DNA from: an uncultured Clostridia bacterium | Lineage (GTDB): Bacteria > Bacillota > Clostridia > UMGS1810 | Assembly: GCA_934463165.1 (NCBI GenBank) | Contig: CAKSJG010000029.1 | Span: forward strand, 1 to 29,377 | Direction of reading: 5' to 3' | DNA length: 29,377 bases | Shown here: positions 1 to 7,214 of the stretch, one piece after another | How the letters are laid out: each line of letters begins with the position of its first letter | Numbering within the stretch: the stretch's first letter is position 1 | Notes under the pieces: model-generated | The model's input: the letters and a program-made list of their open reading frames with translations, nothing else | Database searches by the model: none | Told to the model about the DNA's origin: nothing | Position numbers and translations under genes: made by a program

Positions 1-33
1 ATTATTAAATTACGGATATTTGATAATAGCTGC

Positions 34-164
34 GTAGGGAACGGTGCCCACACCGTTCCGATAAAAAATAAACATTTTCATCTGTTTACGGGAGAAAATG
101 TAAATAAAATGATATCGCAGAATGTGCTTTAAATCAGATATTTTGTAATTTTACAATTAACTAT
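34..164 (+). repeat. 131-bp direct repeat, copy 1
   Basis: This segment matches 352-482 over the same 131 bp without gaps, with about 11 mismatches by hand count. It starts with a palindrome at 38-59 (9-bp arms GGAACGGTG/CACCGTTCC around CCCA), followed by about 105 bp of AT-rich sequence. The palindrome is the terminal motif of the MITE-like element described at 224-378. The rest of the unit is flanking sequence that has been duplicated with it. No coding potential was seen. Confidence 0.85.
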
Positions 165-223
165 AAATAAACGATAATTAGGTGATTGTAAAATAAAAAT
201 GTAAAAAATGTGGATAAATTTTT

Positions 224-378
224 GCGGAACGCTGTGGTGCACGCTGCCTACGTAGTAATTACAAGTTTGCAGTTAATTATTAAATATGGTTTTATTGCAA
301 ATTTTCGTTAAAACCAATTTAATAATTGAAAACATACCTATCAATTTATTTGTAGGGAACGGTGCCCACACCGTTCCG
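224..378 (+). mobile_element. 155-bp MITE-like element, copy 1
   Basis: The segment matches the reverse complement of 6791-6945 at equal length (155 bp), about 80% identical by hand count. The last 58 bp are best conserved. The other copy shows the ends more clearly: each terminus carries a sequence of the form CGGAACG[C/G]TGTGGGCA[C/G]CGTTCC in inverted orientation, and each terminus is itself a hairpin. In this copy the left end (226-249) is degraded and the right end (356-377) is perfect. It has no ORF, so it looks like a non-autonomous element. No transposase is in the window and no target duplication was identified. Confidence 0.65.
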
Positions 379-482
379 ATGAAAAATAAACGTTTTCATC
401 TGTTTACCGGAGAAAATGTGAATAGACGAATAACGCAAAATATGCTTTAAATCAGATATTTTGTAATTTTACAATTAACTAT
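352..482 (+). repeat. 131-bp direct repeat, copy 2
   Basis: Second copy of the 34-164 unit. It starts in the right terminus of the MITE-like element and ends 30 bp before the start codon of the GH2 gene. The promoter of that gene must therefore lie in or next to the repeat. I could not pick out a convincing -35/-10 pair here. Confidence 0.85.
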
Positions 483-512
483 CAAGATTATACTTAAAAG
501 GAGAACGGATAA

Positions 513-2858
513 ATGAAAAAAATATGTATTTCAAAAAACTGGACATTTTCATCACCCGATATCGACCGAGATATCAAAGTGGACATTCCGCACGATTTTC
601 TGATAAAACAGCCGAGGAATCCCAAATCAAGTGCGGGAGCGCAAAACGGATTTTTTGACGGAACATGGGGAGCTTATTCAAAATACGTGAAGTTCGGTGA
701 CGAAGCACACTATATACTCGACATCGACGGCGCATACGCATGCGCAAGAATATATCTGAATAACGATCTTCTCGATATGCATCCGCACGGGTACACACCG
801 TATCTGGTTGATATAAGCGACCGTGCAGTTCGCGGAATAAACAACTTGGTTAAAATCACAACGCAGAACATTCAGCCGTCTACACGCTGGTACAGCGGAG
901 CAGGTGTGTACAGAGACGTGTTCTTATGGTCGGGCGGAAAGGTCAGGATCGAACCGTGGGATATGTTTATCAATACACTGTCGGTTGATAACGGATGCGG
1001 CAAGGTTGAATTTAAAACAGAAATAAGCTCCGATACAGAAACCGAGGCCGAAATTGAATTTTGCATAACCGACGCGGACGGATGCACTGTCTGCACCGAG
1101 AAAAAAAATGTAAACGCACACATTGGCAAAAACAGTGACGTTACAGTCATTGACATTGAAAATGCAAAACTCTGGGATACAGAAAATCCTTACCTCTATA
1201 CCGTCACTGCCGTAATATCCGTTTGCGGAGAAATTACCGATACGTTTGAAACGAAATTCGGAATCAGAACAATATCTGCCGATTCGAAAAACGGATTTAT
1301 GATAAACGGCAAAACGGTAAAGCTTCGCGGAGGATGCATACACCATGACCACGGTGCTCTCGGAAGCGCGGAATCGAAAGATACTGTTGCAAGGAAAATA
1401 GAAAAGCTTAAGGATGCGGGCTTTAACTCTATCAGAACCTCACACTATCCGCCATCGCTTGCACTCCTTGAAAAATGCGACGAAGAGGGAATCATTATCA
1501 TGGATGAAGCATTTGACATGTGGAATGAGCCGAAAAATCAGCTTGACTACAGCCTTTTCTTCCGCGATTGGTGGGACAGGGACGTAAAATACATGGTTAT
1601 GCGCGACAGAAATCACCCGTGCGTGGTATCGTATTCAATCGGAAATGAAATATCCGAAAGAAACGGTCGCTCCGACGGTTATGAATGGTCCCGAAAAATT
1701 GCCGATGAAATAAGAAAATATGACTCAACAAAGCTTGTGACATCGGGAATATGCGGACTGTGGGATGTATACCAAATTCCCGATGACGCACCGGATGACT
1801 ACAAGAAATTTTGCAGAAAAAAATTAAACGATAATTGTTCAGATCAGGAAGACCTCTGGGCTAAGCTGACAAAAAAATATATAGAACCGCTTGACATTGT
1901 CGGATATAATTACCTGTTTGAAAGATATGAAAGCGACAACAAATTATTCCCCGATAGAGTCATCTGGGGAAGTGAAACACATGCGCTAAATTTTTATGAT
2001 TCGTGGCATGAGGTTATGAAGCTCGATAACGTCATAGGCGATTTTACATGGACGGCATATGACAACCTCGGTGAAGCGGGCACGGGCAGAAGCCTCTGGG
2101 CAAGAGACGGCTTCATTCCCGGAATAAGCCTCGCGGATTATCCGTGGAGAACATGCTATCAGGGTGATCTTGACCTTTGCGGATTCAGAAGACCTCAGTC
2201 GTATTTCAGAGAAGCTGTGTGGATCGGCAACAATGAGCCGAAAATCTTTACAACGCACCCCATGCATTATAAAGAGGAATTTTCGGGCACACAGTGGCAT
2301 TGGTATGATGTTATCGATACGTGGACATTTGACGATGAATACATCGGAAAGCCCGTAAAATGCGATGTATATACCGATGCGGATGAAATAATGTTTGTGT
2401 TAAACGGTAAAGAAATAGGAAAGGTAAAACCCGAAAAAGCAATTGCTTCAATTGACATTCCGTATGAAAAAGGAGAGCTTAAGGCAATTGCGTTTAAGGA
2501 CGGAAAAGAGCAGAAAAGCTCTGTTCTCAAAACAACCGGAGCAGCAGACAAGATAAACGTAACGGTGGAAAAATCATACGGAATCGGCGAGCTTATATTC
2601 TTCGATATAGAAATTACGGATATTGACGGAAACAGAATTGCGGATGCTTCAAATGAAATAGAATGCGAAGTATACGGCGGAGAGCTTGCGGGAATATTCA
2701 GCGGATGCCCAAACAACGAGGATGACTATGCAAGCAATAAGTGTCATGTGTTCCGGGGAAGAGCACTTGCCGTTATAAAGCGTGATCCGAATGCCTGCAC
2801 AAGCGGCGTTATAATAAAATCAGACGGGTTGAAATGCGGCAATGCCGTAACAAAATAA
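513..2858 (+). CDS. GH2 family beta-galactosidase-like glycoside hydrolase
   Basis: This 781-residue protein has the layout of glycoside hydrolase family 2. A jelly-roll sugar-binding domain occupies about residues 1-140, with the typical RWYSGAGVYRDV motif near its end. An immunoglobulin-like domain follows to about 250, then a TIM barrel to about 560. The proposed acid/base is E379 in SIGNEIS and the nucleophile is E488 in WGSETHA. After the barrel, a segment starting with QWHWYDVIDTW and containing VLNGKEIGK matches the DUF4982-type beta domain common in Bacteroides and Clostridia GH2 enzymes. No signal peptide is visible, so the enzyme is probably cytoplasmic and acts on imported oligosaccharides. 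The start is supported by AAAGGAG about 8 bases upstream. It could instead be a beta-glucuronidase or another GH2 activity, since the substrate cannot be read from the sequence. It stands alone, convergent with the nadK operon. Confidence 0.9.
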   Translation: MKKICISKNWTFSSPDIDRDIKVDIPHDFLIKQPRNPKSSAGAQNGFFDGTWGAYSKYVKFGDEAHYILDIDGAYACARIYLNNDLLDMHPHGYTPYLVDISDRAVRGINNLVKITTQNIQPSTRWYSGAGVYRDVFLWSGGKVRIEPWDMFINTLSVDNGCGKVEFKTEISSDTETEAEIEFCITDADGCTVCTEKKNVNAHIGKNSDVTVIDIENAKLWDTENPYLYTVTAVISVCGEITDTFETKFGIRTISADSKNGFMINGKTVKLRGGCIHHDHGALGSAESKDTVARKIEKLKDAGFNSIRTSHYPPSLALLEKCDEEGIIIMDEAFDMWNEPKNQLDYSLFFRDWWDRDVKYMVMRDRNHPCVVSYSIGNEISERNGRSDGYEWSRKIADEIRKYDSTKLVTSGICGLWDVYQIPDDAPDDYKKFCRKKLNDNCSDQEDLWAKLTKKYIEPLDIVGYNYLFERYESDNKLFPDRVIWGSETHALNFYDSWHEVMKLDNVIGDFTWTAYDNLGEAGTGRSLWARDGFIPGISLADYPWRTCYQGDLDLCGFRRPQSYFREAVWIGNNEPKIFTTHPMHYKEEFSGTQWHWYDVIDTWTFDDEYIGKPVKCDVYTDADEIMFVLNGKEIGKVKPEKAIASIDIPYEKGELKAIAFKDGKEQKSSVLKTTGAADKINVTVEKSYGIGELIFFDIEITDIDGNRIADASNEIECEVYGGELAGIFSGCPNNEDDYASNKCHVFRGRALAVIKRDPNACTSGVIIKSDGLKCGNAVTK

Positions 2859-2875
2859 TATAATAATAAACAAAC

Positions 2876-2894
2876 GGGCGGATAATATCCGCCC
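2876..2894. terminator. Hairpin between convergent genes
   Basis: A perfect 8-bp stem (GGGCGGAT/ATCCGCCC) with a 3-base loop lies between the GH2 stop and the dCMP deaminase stop, so it could serve both strands. There is no good T-run after it on either strand. The core resembles short GC-rich palindromic intergenic repeats that are common in Clostridia, so it may be a repeat rather than a true terminator. Confidence 0.45.
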
Positions 2895-2933
2895 TTACGC
2901 ATAATCGGCATATACATTCCTTGCTTTTTATTT

Positions 2934-3431
2934 TTAATACCCCAAAACTCCGCTTAAGGAATCATCGTTATCTATCCAGTCCCGAACGTCTATAACACTG
3001 TATTCGTCATGCGTGCGCCGTATTATAACCTTTTCGATCCCTGCGTTTATTACCATTCTTTTGCACATTGAGCAACACATTGCATCATCCACAAGCTTAT
3101 CCGTACCGTAAAATTTGCCTGCAAGATACAGCGTTGCACCGATTGTTTCCTCTCTTTTTGCGCTGATTATGGCATTTGCCTCTGCATGAACCGAACGGCA
3201 CAGCTCATATCTTTCACCTCGCGGAATACCGAGTTTTTCTCTCATGCAATATTTAAGGTCAATGCAGTTTTTTCTGCCTCGCGGAGCGCCAACATATCCC
3301 GTTGAAACTATTTCGTCATTTTTAACTATAATTGCCCCGTAATTACGCCTCAGGCATGTACCGCGTTCAAGTACGGTTTCGGCAATGTCAAGATAATAGT
3401 TGTTTTTGTCTCTTCTTGTATATTTATCCAT
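2934..3431 (-). CDS. Deoxycytidylate (dCMP) deaminase family protein
   Basis: This 165-residue protein belongs to the zinc-dependent cytidine/deoxycytidylate deaminase superfamily. The zinc site is visible as HAE at residues 82-84 (H ligand, catalytic E) and the paired cysteines C120 and C123 in CCSMC. The family converts dCMP to dUMP, feeding thymidylate synthesis. The gap GYVGAPRGRKNC with a downstream C resembles the ComEB/dCMP deaminase branch rather than tRNA adenosine deaminase. Length is usual for the family. It is the last gene of the nadK-argR-recN series, starting 48 bases after recN. An AAAGGGTG ribosome site precedes the ATG. The substrate is inferred from the family. The link with recN is probably shared transcription only. 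Confidence 0.88.
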   Translation of the reverse strand: MDKYTRRDKNNYYLDIAETVLERGTCLRRNYGAIIVKNDEIVSTGYVGAPRGRKNCIDLKYCMREKLGIPRGERYELCRSVHAEANAIISAKREETIGATLYLAGKFYGTDKLVDDAMCCSMCKRMVINAGIEKVIIRRTHDEYSVIDVRDWIDNDDSLSGVLGY

Positions 3432-3479
3432 GTTAACACCCTTTCCCTATATAGGTATATTCGCAGATTTTTCAGGTCA

Positions 3480-5171
3480 TTATGCTCTGCCCGACCGGTT
3501 TTTTATTTTTTGCGCGTCCGATATCAGCTGTTTGGCATTGCTGAGAGCAATCTCCGTAATATCGGCACCGCCGAGAGTCCTCGCTATCTCACACACGCGC
3601 GCGTCATCTTCCAAAATGTTAACGCGGGTGAGAGTTCTTCCGTCTTCAACATGCTTTTCAATAAGATACTGATTGTCGGCAAAAGCGGCAATCTGCGGAA
3701 GATGCGTTATGCAGAGAACCTGTGATGACCGCGACATCGAATAAAGCTTTTCGCCGATTTTTTGAGCGGCTTTTCCGCTTACACCCGTATCTATTTCGTC
3801 AAAGATAACCGTCTTGCTCATGTCAAACCCCGAGAGTACATTTTTAACCGCAAGCATAATTCTCGAAAGCTCGCCGCCTGAAGCTATTTTTGCAAGCGGC
3901 TTCAAATCCTCACCGACATTTGTCCGAATCAAAAATTCAACACTGTCCGCCCCGTCGGGTTTATAATCGCTGTCATCTATGCGAACCTTGAATTCAACCT
4001 TTGCCATATTCAGATCTTCAAGCTGCTTTTCAATATGCTCCGAGAGAAGCGTGCCGTATTTTTTTCTCAAATCGGTAAGCTCCTTTGCGGCTTTTTCTCT
4101 TTTTTCCTTGCAGCGGTCAAGCTCGGACTCAAGCTCTGCCGCCCTTTCGTCGCTTGAATCGATATCATTTAATTCGCTGCATATATTTTCGTAATACAGG
4201 TTTATTTTTTCAATACTTGCACCGTATTTGCGCTTCATGTTGTATATAACTTCAAGACGCTGTTCCGTTTCTTCTGCCTCTTCAGCATCAAAGGATATAT
4301 GATCGCAAAAATCCTTAAGCTCACGAACCTTATCTCCTATGGCATACCCCGCCTCCGAAAGCACCGAATAAATGTCGTTTATCTCTGCGTCAAAATCGCT
4401 TATTTCTTCAAGCTTTGATACCGCCCCCCACAAAAGATCATGCGCAGTCACCTCGTCATTTCCGTAAAGCATGTCATATGCAGCATTGGTATTTTCGGCA
4501 ATTTTTGCCGAGTTGTCAATGAGAATTTTACGTTTTTCAAGCTCTTCATCCTCGCCTATTTTAATATCTGCATCTTCGATTTCTTCTTTTTGATACATCA
4601 GTAAATCGTGTCTGTGAAGCTTTTCCTGTTCATTCGTATTTATTGAATCAAGCTCATTTTGTATGTCAACACAGCGTGAATGAAGTTCTTTGTAGCTTTC
4701 AAGAACGGGGGCAATTTTTTCTTTGCCGAAAGAATCGAGAAAGTCTATGTGCGTTTTAACGGAAAGCAGGGATGCGGTATCATGCTGACCGTGGATGTCT
4801 ATCAGCTTTTCGCCGATGAGCTTGAGCATTGTGATATTTGCCGGCATTCCGTTTATACGTATCGTATTTTTGCCGTCACTGCTGAGCTCGCGTGAAATTA
4901 TAAGCTCCTTCTCGGGATCACTTCCGAGGATGTCGGCTATTTCTTCCGCAGCGGACGAGTCAATCTCAAATTCGCCGTCAACGCGCGCCTTTGTTTCGCC
5001 GCCGCGTATCAGAGCACGGGATGCGCGGTCTCCGCGGAGCATGTTTATCGAATCTATTATTATTGATTTACCTGCACCCGTCTCACCGGTGAGCACATTG
5101 AAACCGCCGCCGAAATCAATATTAGCTCTTTCTATTACTGCCACGTTTTTTATAGTAAGATGTTTCAGCAT
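3480..5171 (-). CDS. recN: DNA repair protein RecN
   Basis: This 563-residue SMC-like ATPase is full length for RecN, which acts early in double-strand break repair by recombination. The Walker A motif GETGAGKS is at residues 29-36. The central part is charged and heptad-rich, as expected for the short coiled coil. The C-terminal half carries the ABC signature ASGGELSR and Walker B VIFDEIDTGVSG, followed by the H-loop region CITHLPQIAA. The gene begins 11 bases after argR and is preceded by a purine-rich ribosome site, so it is almost certainly co-transcribed with nadK and argR. The order nadK-argR-recN is common in Firmicutes. Confidence 0.97.
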   Translation of the reverse strand: MLKHLTIKNVAVIERANIDFGGGFNVLTGETGAGKSIIIDSINMLRGDRASRALIRGGETKARVDGEFEIDSSAAEEIADILGSDPEKELIISRELSSDGKNTIRINGMPANITMLKLIGEKLIDIHGQHDTASLLSVKTHIDFLDSFGKEKIAPVLESYKELHSRCVDIQNELDSINTNEQEKLHRHDLLMYQKEEIEDADIKIGEDEELEKRKILIDNSAKIAENTNAAYDMLYGNDEVTAHDLLWGAVSKLEEISDFDAEINDIYSVLSEAGYAIGDKVRELKDFCDHISFDAEEAEETEQRLEVIYNMKRKYGASIEKINLYYENICSELNDIDSSDERAAELESELDRCKEKREKAAKELTDLRKKYGTLLSEHIEKQLEDLNMAKVEFKVRIDDSDYKPDGADSVEFLIRTNVGEDLKPLAKIASGGELSRIMLAVKNVLSGFDMSKTVIFDEIDTGVSGKAAQKIGEKLYSMSRSSQVLCITHLPQIAAFADNQYLIEKHVEDGRTLTRVNILEDDARVCEIARTLGGADITEIALSNAKQLISDAQKIKNRSGRA

Positions 5172-5182
5172 ATTCCTTACCT

Positions 5183-5635
5183 CTATTGAATATATTTTTC
5201 AAGCCTTGAACAAAGCTGTTTTGCCGCCTTTTCATTTCTGACAACAATCATTATCGTGTCGTCACCGCATATTGTGCCGACAATTTCATCCCATACAAAG
5301 GTATCGAGAGCATATCCCACAGCCTGCGCTGCACCCGACATTGTTTTTAAAACAACAATGTTATTTGCATAGTCAACGTTTGTCAGACATTGAAGAAGTA
5401 TGTTTTCGAGCTTGTCGCTTATGCTTATATCATTGTCCTTTGATACCGCATACTTATACGTTCCGTCAGCCATAAGAACCTTCATAACGCGCATCTCCTG
5501 CAAATCTCTTGAAACGGTAGCCTGCGTTACGTTGTAGCCGCATTCTATAAGACGGTCGGTAAGATCGCCCTGGGTAGATATTTCTTCGTTCGTTATAAGC
5601 TCTATTATTTTTTCCTGTCTTTCCGTCTTTATCAT
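5183..5635 (-). CDS. argR: Arginine repressor ArgR
   Basis: This 150-residue protein is the usual length for ArgR/AhrC. The N-terminal winged helix contains the recognition-helix motif TQATVSRDLQEM (residues 37-48). The C-terminal oligomerisation and arginine-binding domain carries GTICGDDTI (120-128), whose paired aspartates bind arginine in the family. ArgR represses arginine biosynthesis and activates catabolism in response to arginine. It lies 22 bases after nadK and 11 bases before recN. A long palindrome over the operon promoter (6508-6556) makes autoregulation plausible. Confidence 0.97.
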   Translation of the reverse strand: MIKTERQEKIIELITNEEISTQGDLTDRLIECGYNVTQATVSRDLQEMRVMKVLMADGTYKYAVSKDNDISISDKLENILLQCLTNVDYANNIVVLKTMSGAAQAVGYALDTFVWDEIVGTICGDDTIMIVVRNEKAAKQLCSRLEKYIQ

Positions 5636-5657
5636 ATAACTATCCTCTTTTCAAATA

Positions 5658-6482
5658 TTATCCGTGCAATTTTTTGCCGAGCAATTCATAAAATCCCATG
5701 TCGCTTATCTTTATAAGCTTAAGCGTCTTATCAGATGCACTTACGGTTATTTCATCGCCGTCCGAAAGCTTGAATCCTCGCTGTCCGTCTGCAGTGAGCA
5801 TAGACATATCGTCAAAAGTGCCGCGGAATTTAATATTTATCTTTGAACCTCCGGGAACAATCATCGGTCTTGATGACATTGTGTGGCAGCATATCGGAGT
5901 GATTACGCAAACACCCAGAGACGGCTCAACAACAGGCCCCCCTGCGCTCATGGAATATGCCGTACTGCCCGTGGGCGTCGCAACAACAACGCCGTCGCCG
6001 TCATATGACGCAAGAAAATGTCCGTCCACTTCAACATCGAGAGCAACCATTCTTCGGTAAGACGCTCTGGATATTACAATATCATTTAACGCGGTGAAGC
6101 TTTCACCCCCGCCGTTTTCGCATTTTACGTGCGCTTCAAGCATGAAACGCTCATCGATCCGATATTCGCCATTCATGAACTTATTAAGCGCTCCGTCTAT
6201 TTCGGCAAGCTCCACATCAGCCAGGAATCCGAGAGTGCCGAGGTTTATGCCGATTATGGGAACGCCGTGCCTTGCGGCAAAACGCGAAACACCGAGGATC
6301 GTTCCGTCACCGCCGAGGACGATAGCAACATTTGCCTTGCCGATTGCATCTTCCGTCCTTGCATCGTCGGTTCCGTCTATGGAGATTATATCATATTTAT
6401 TTTTCAAAACAGATGATACCTTTGCGGTAACAGCACCTGCACTGTCTTTATTTCTGTTTGTTATTACAGCGGCAACAGGCAT
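5658..6482 (-). CDS. nadK: NAD kinase
   Basis: This 274-residue ATP/polyphosphate-NAD kinase makes NADP from NAD. The catalytic GGDGT motif is at residues 57-61. It is followed by GINLGTLGFLADV, the LNDIVI segment and the glycine-rich VATPTGSTAYSMSAGGPVV stretch of the NAD-binding domain. A GTG three codons upstream (6491) could also start the frame, but it overlaps the AAGG ribosome site. The ATG at 6482 has proper spacing and begins MPVAAVI, so it was chosen. It is the first gene of the nadK-argR-recN-dCMP deaminase series and has its own strong promoter. Confidence 0.97.
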   Translation of the reverse strand: MPVAAVITNRNKDSAGAVTAKVSSVLKNKYDIISIDGTDDARTEDAIGKANVAIVLGGDGTILGVSRFAARHGVPIIGINLGTLGFLADVELAEIDGALNKFMNGEYRIDERFMLEAHVKCENGGGESFTALNDIVISRASYRRMVALDVEVDGHFLASYDGDGVVVATPTGSTAYSMSAGGPVVEPSLGVCVITPICCHTMSSRPMIVPGGSKINIKFRGTFDDMSMLTADGQRGFKLSDGDEITVSASDKTLKLIKISDMGFYELLGKKLHG

Positions 6483-6507
6483 ACCGCACACCTTCTTTCA
6501 AGCATCA

Positions 6508-6556
6508 ATGCATAAAATGATGTATAATTATAAATATTATACATCATTTTATGCAT
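6508..6556. promoter_or_regulatory. Perfect 21-bp-arm palindrome over the nadK-argR promoter (putative operator)
   Basis: The arms 6508-6528 and 6536-6556 are exact reverse complements around the 7-base spacer TATAAAT. The inner part reads ATGTATAAT...ATTATACAT, which resembles AT-rich ArgR boxes. The predicted transcription start falls near the centre, so only one arm would be transcribed. The palindrome therefore should act as a DNA operator, not as an RNA hairpin. ArgR encoded in the same operon is the obvious candidate ligand, but this is inference. Confidence 0.7.
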
Positions 6557-6565
6557 ATTTGTCAA
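6536..6565 (-). promoter_or_regulatory. Sigma-A promoter of nadK-argR-recN operon
   Basis: On the minus strand TTGACA (6560-6565) and TATAAT (6536-6541) are separated by 18 bases, both perfect consensus hexamers. The expected start is near 6529, giving a leader of about 47 bases before the nadK ATG. The -10 box and spacer lie inside the right arm of the palindrome. Confidence 0.8.
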
Positions 6566-6566
6566 C

Positions 6567-6790
6567 AATTGTGTTTGATAAGATTTAACAAAAAATGCGG
6601 GTCCGATTTATCACGTATTAATAATGAATTGCACATTATCAAAAGCAAGAACATCCGGCATAACATACTCCCTCCTCCGTCAGACATATGTTTTTGCCAA
6701 ATATTATGAAAGGAATACGTCTGTTGCTGTGCGTAGGGGCGCGCCTCCGTTTCTTGCGTTTAATCATATTATTTTGATTGTTTAGTGCAG
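6567..6790. other. Intergenic stretch without a recognised gene
   Basis: No convincing gene was found between the nadK promoter and the second MITE-like element. Two short frames exist, one on each strand. The minus frame 6666-6562 (34 codons) has a good AGGAGG-like site but ends inside the nadK -35 box. Around 6731-6748 a GC-rich GTAGGGGCGCGCC fragment resembles the palindromic intergenic repeats seen elsewhere in the window. Confidence 0.4.
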
Positions 6791-6945
6791 CGGAACGGTG
6801 TGGGCACCGTTCCCTACAAATAAATTTACAGGTATGTTTTCAATTAACAAATTGGTTTGAATAAAAAGCTGTAATATGATTCCGTTTAATAATATATTGC
6901 AAACTTGTAATGACTGTGTAGGGAACGCTGCCCACAGCGTTCCGC
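6791..6945 (-). mobile_element. 155-bp MITE-like element, copy 2 (inverted)
   Basis: The reverse complement of this stretch aligns without gaps to 224-378, about 80% identical by hand count. Both ends are intact hairpins: 6792-6813 (GGAACGGTG/CACCGTTCC) and 6922-6943 (GGAACGCTG/CAGCGTTCC). Together they form terminal inverted repeats of about 28 bp. The interior is AT-rich and non-coding. The two copies face each other across the GH2 gene and the nadK operon. Confidence 0.7.
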
Positions 6946-7088
6946 ACGCACATTATAAACACAATCGTATAATAACATGCAAGAACATCTGTCTGACAGG
7001 CACGGAGTTATGGTATACTTTTTATTTTTTGATTGAAAGCGAGTTTCAGCGCCGATGCGCTGTGTTTGAGCGACTTAAAATAAAATAC

Positions 7089-7114
7089 ATATACTTGTAA
7101 CCGTACTTGTAACC
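7089..7114. repeat. Short tandem repeat
   Basis: A 12-base unit ACTTGTAACCGT is repeated twice in tandem in the non-coding stretch 6946-7161. The rest of that stretch holds nothing I recognise. Confidence 0.5.
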
Positions 7115-7161
7115 GCAACGAAAAAATTCAAATTCCGACAAGTGTTCGGATGTTAACGCAA

Positions 7162-7213
7162 TTAATCACGCGGGAACCGAACCTGATATCAGGCTGAATT
7201 CCCGCGCGATTAA
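7162..7213 (-). terminator. Terminator-like hairpin after the M13 peptidase gene
   Basis: A 15-bp stem with one mismatch pairs 7162-7176 with 7199-7213 (core CGCGGGAA/TTCCCGCG) directly after the stop codon. The loop contains a further CCTGATATCAGG palindrome. The T-run is weak, but position and stability support termination. Confidence 0.7.
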
Positions 7214-7214
7214 A

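Noticed and set aside
924..1352. 142-codon antisense frame inside the GH2 gene
   Set aside because: It is a shadow of a well-supported gene: no ribosome site, and composition typical of the reverse strand of coding DNA.
6562..6666. 34-codon minus-strand frame with an AGGAGG-like site, upstream of nadK
   Set aside because: It is rich in hydrophobic residues without a clear pattern, and its stop lies in the nadK -35 box. A plus-strand frame overlaps it. There is no supporting homology, so it was not listed as a gene.
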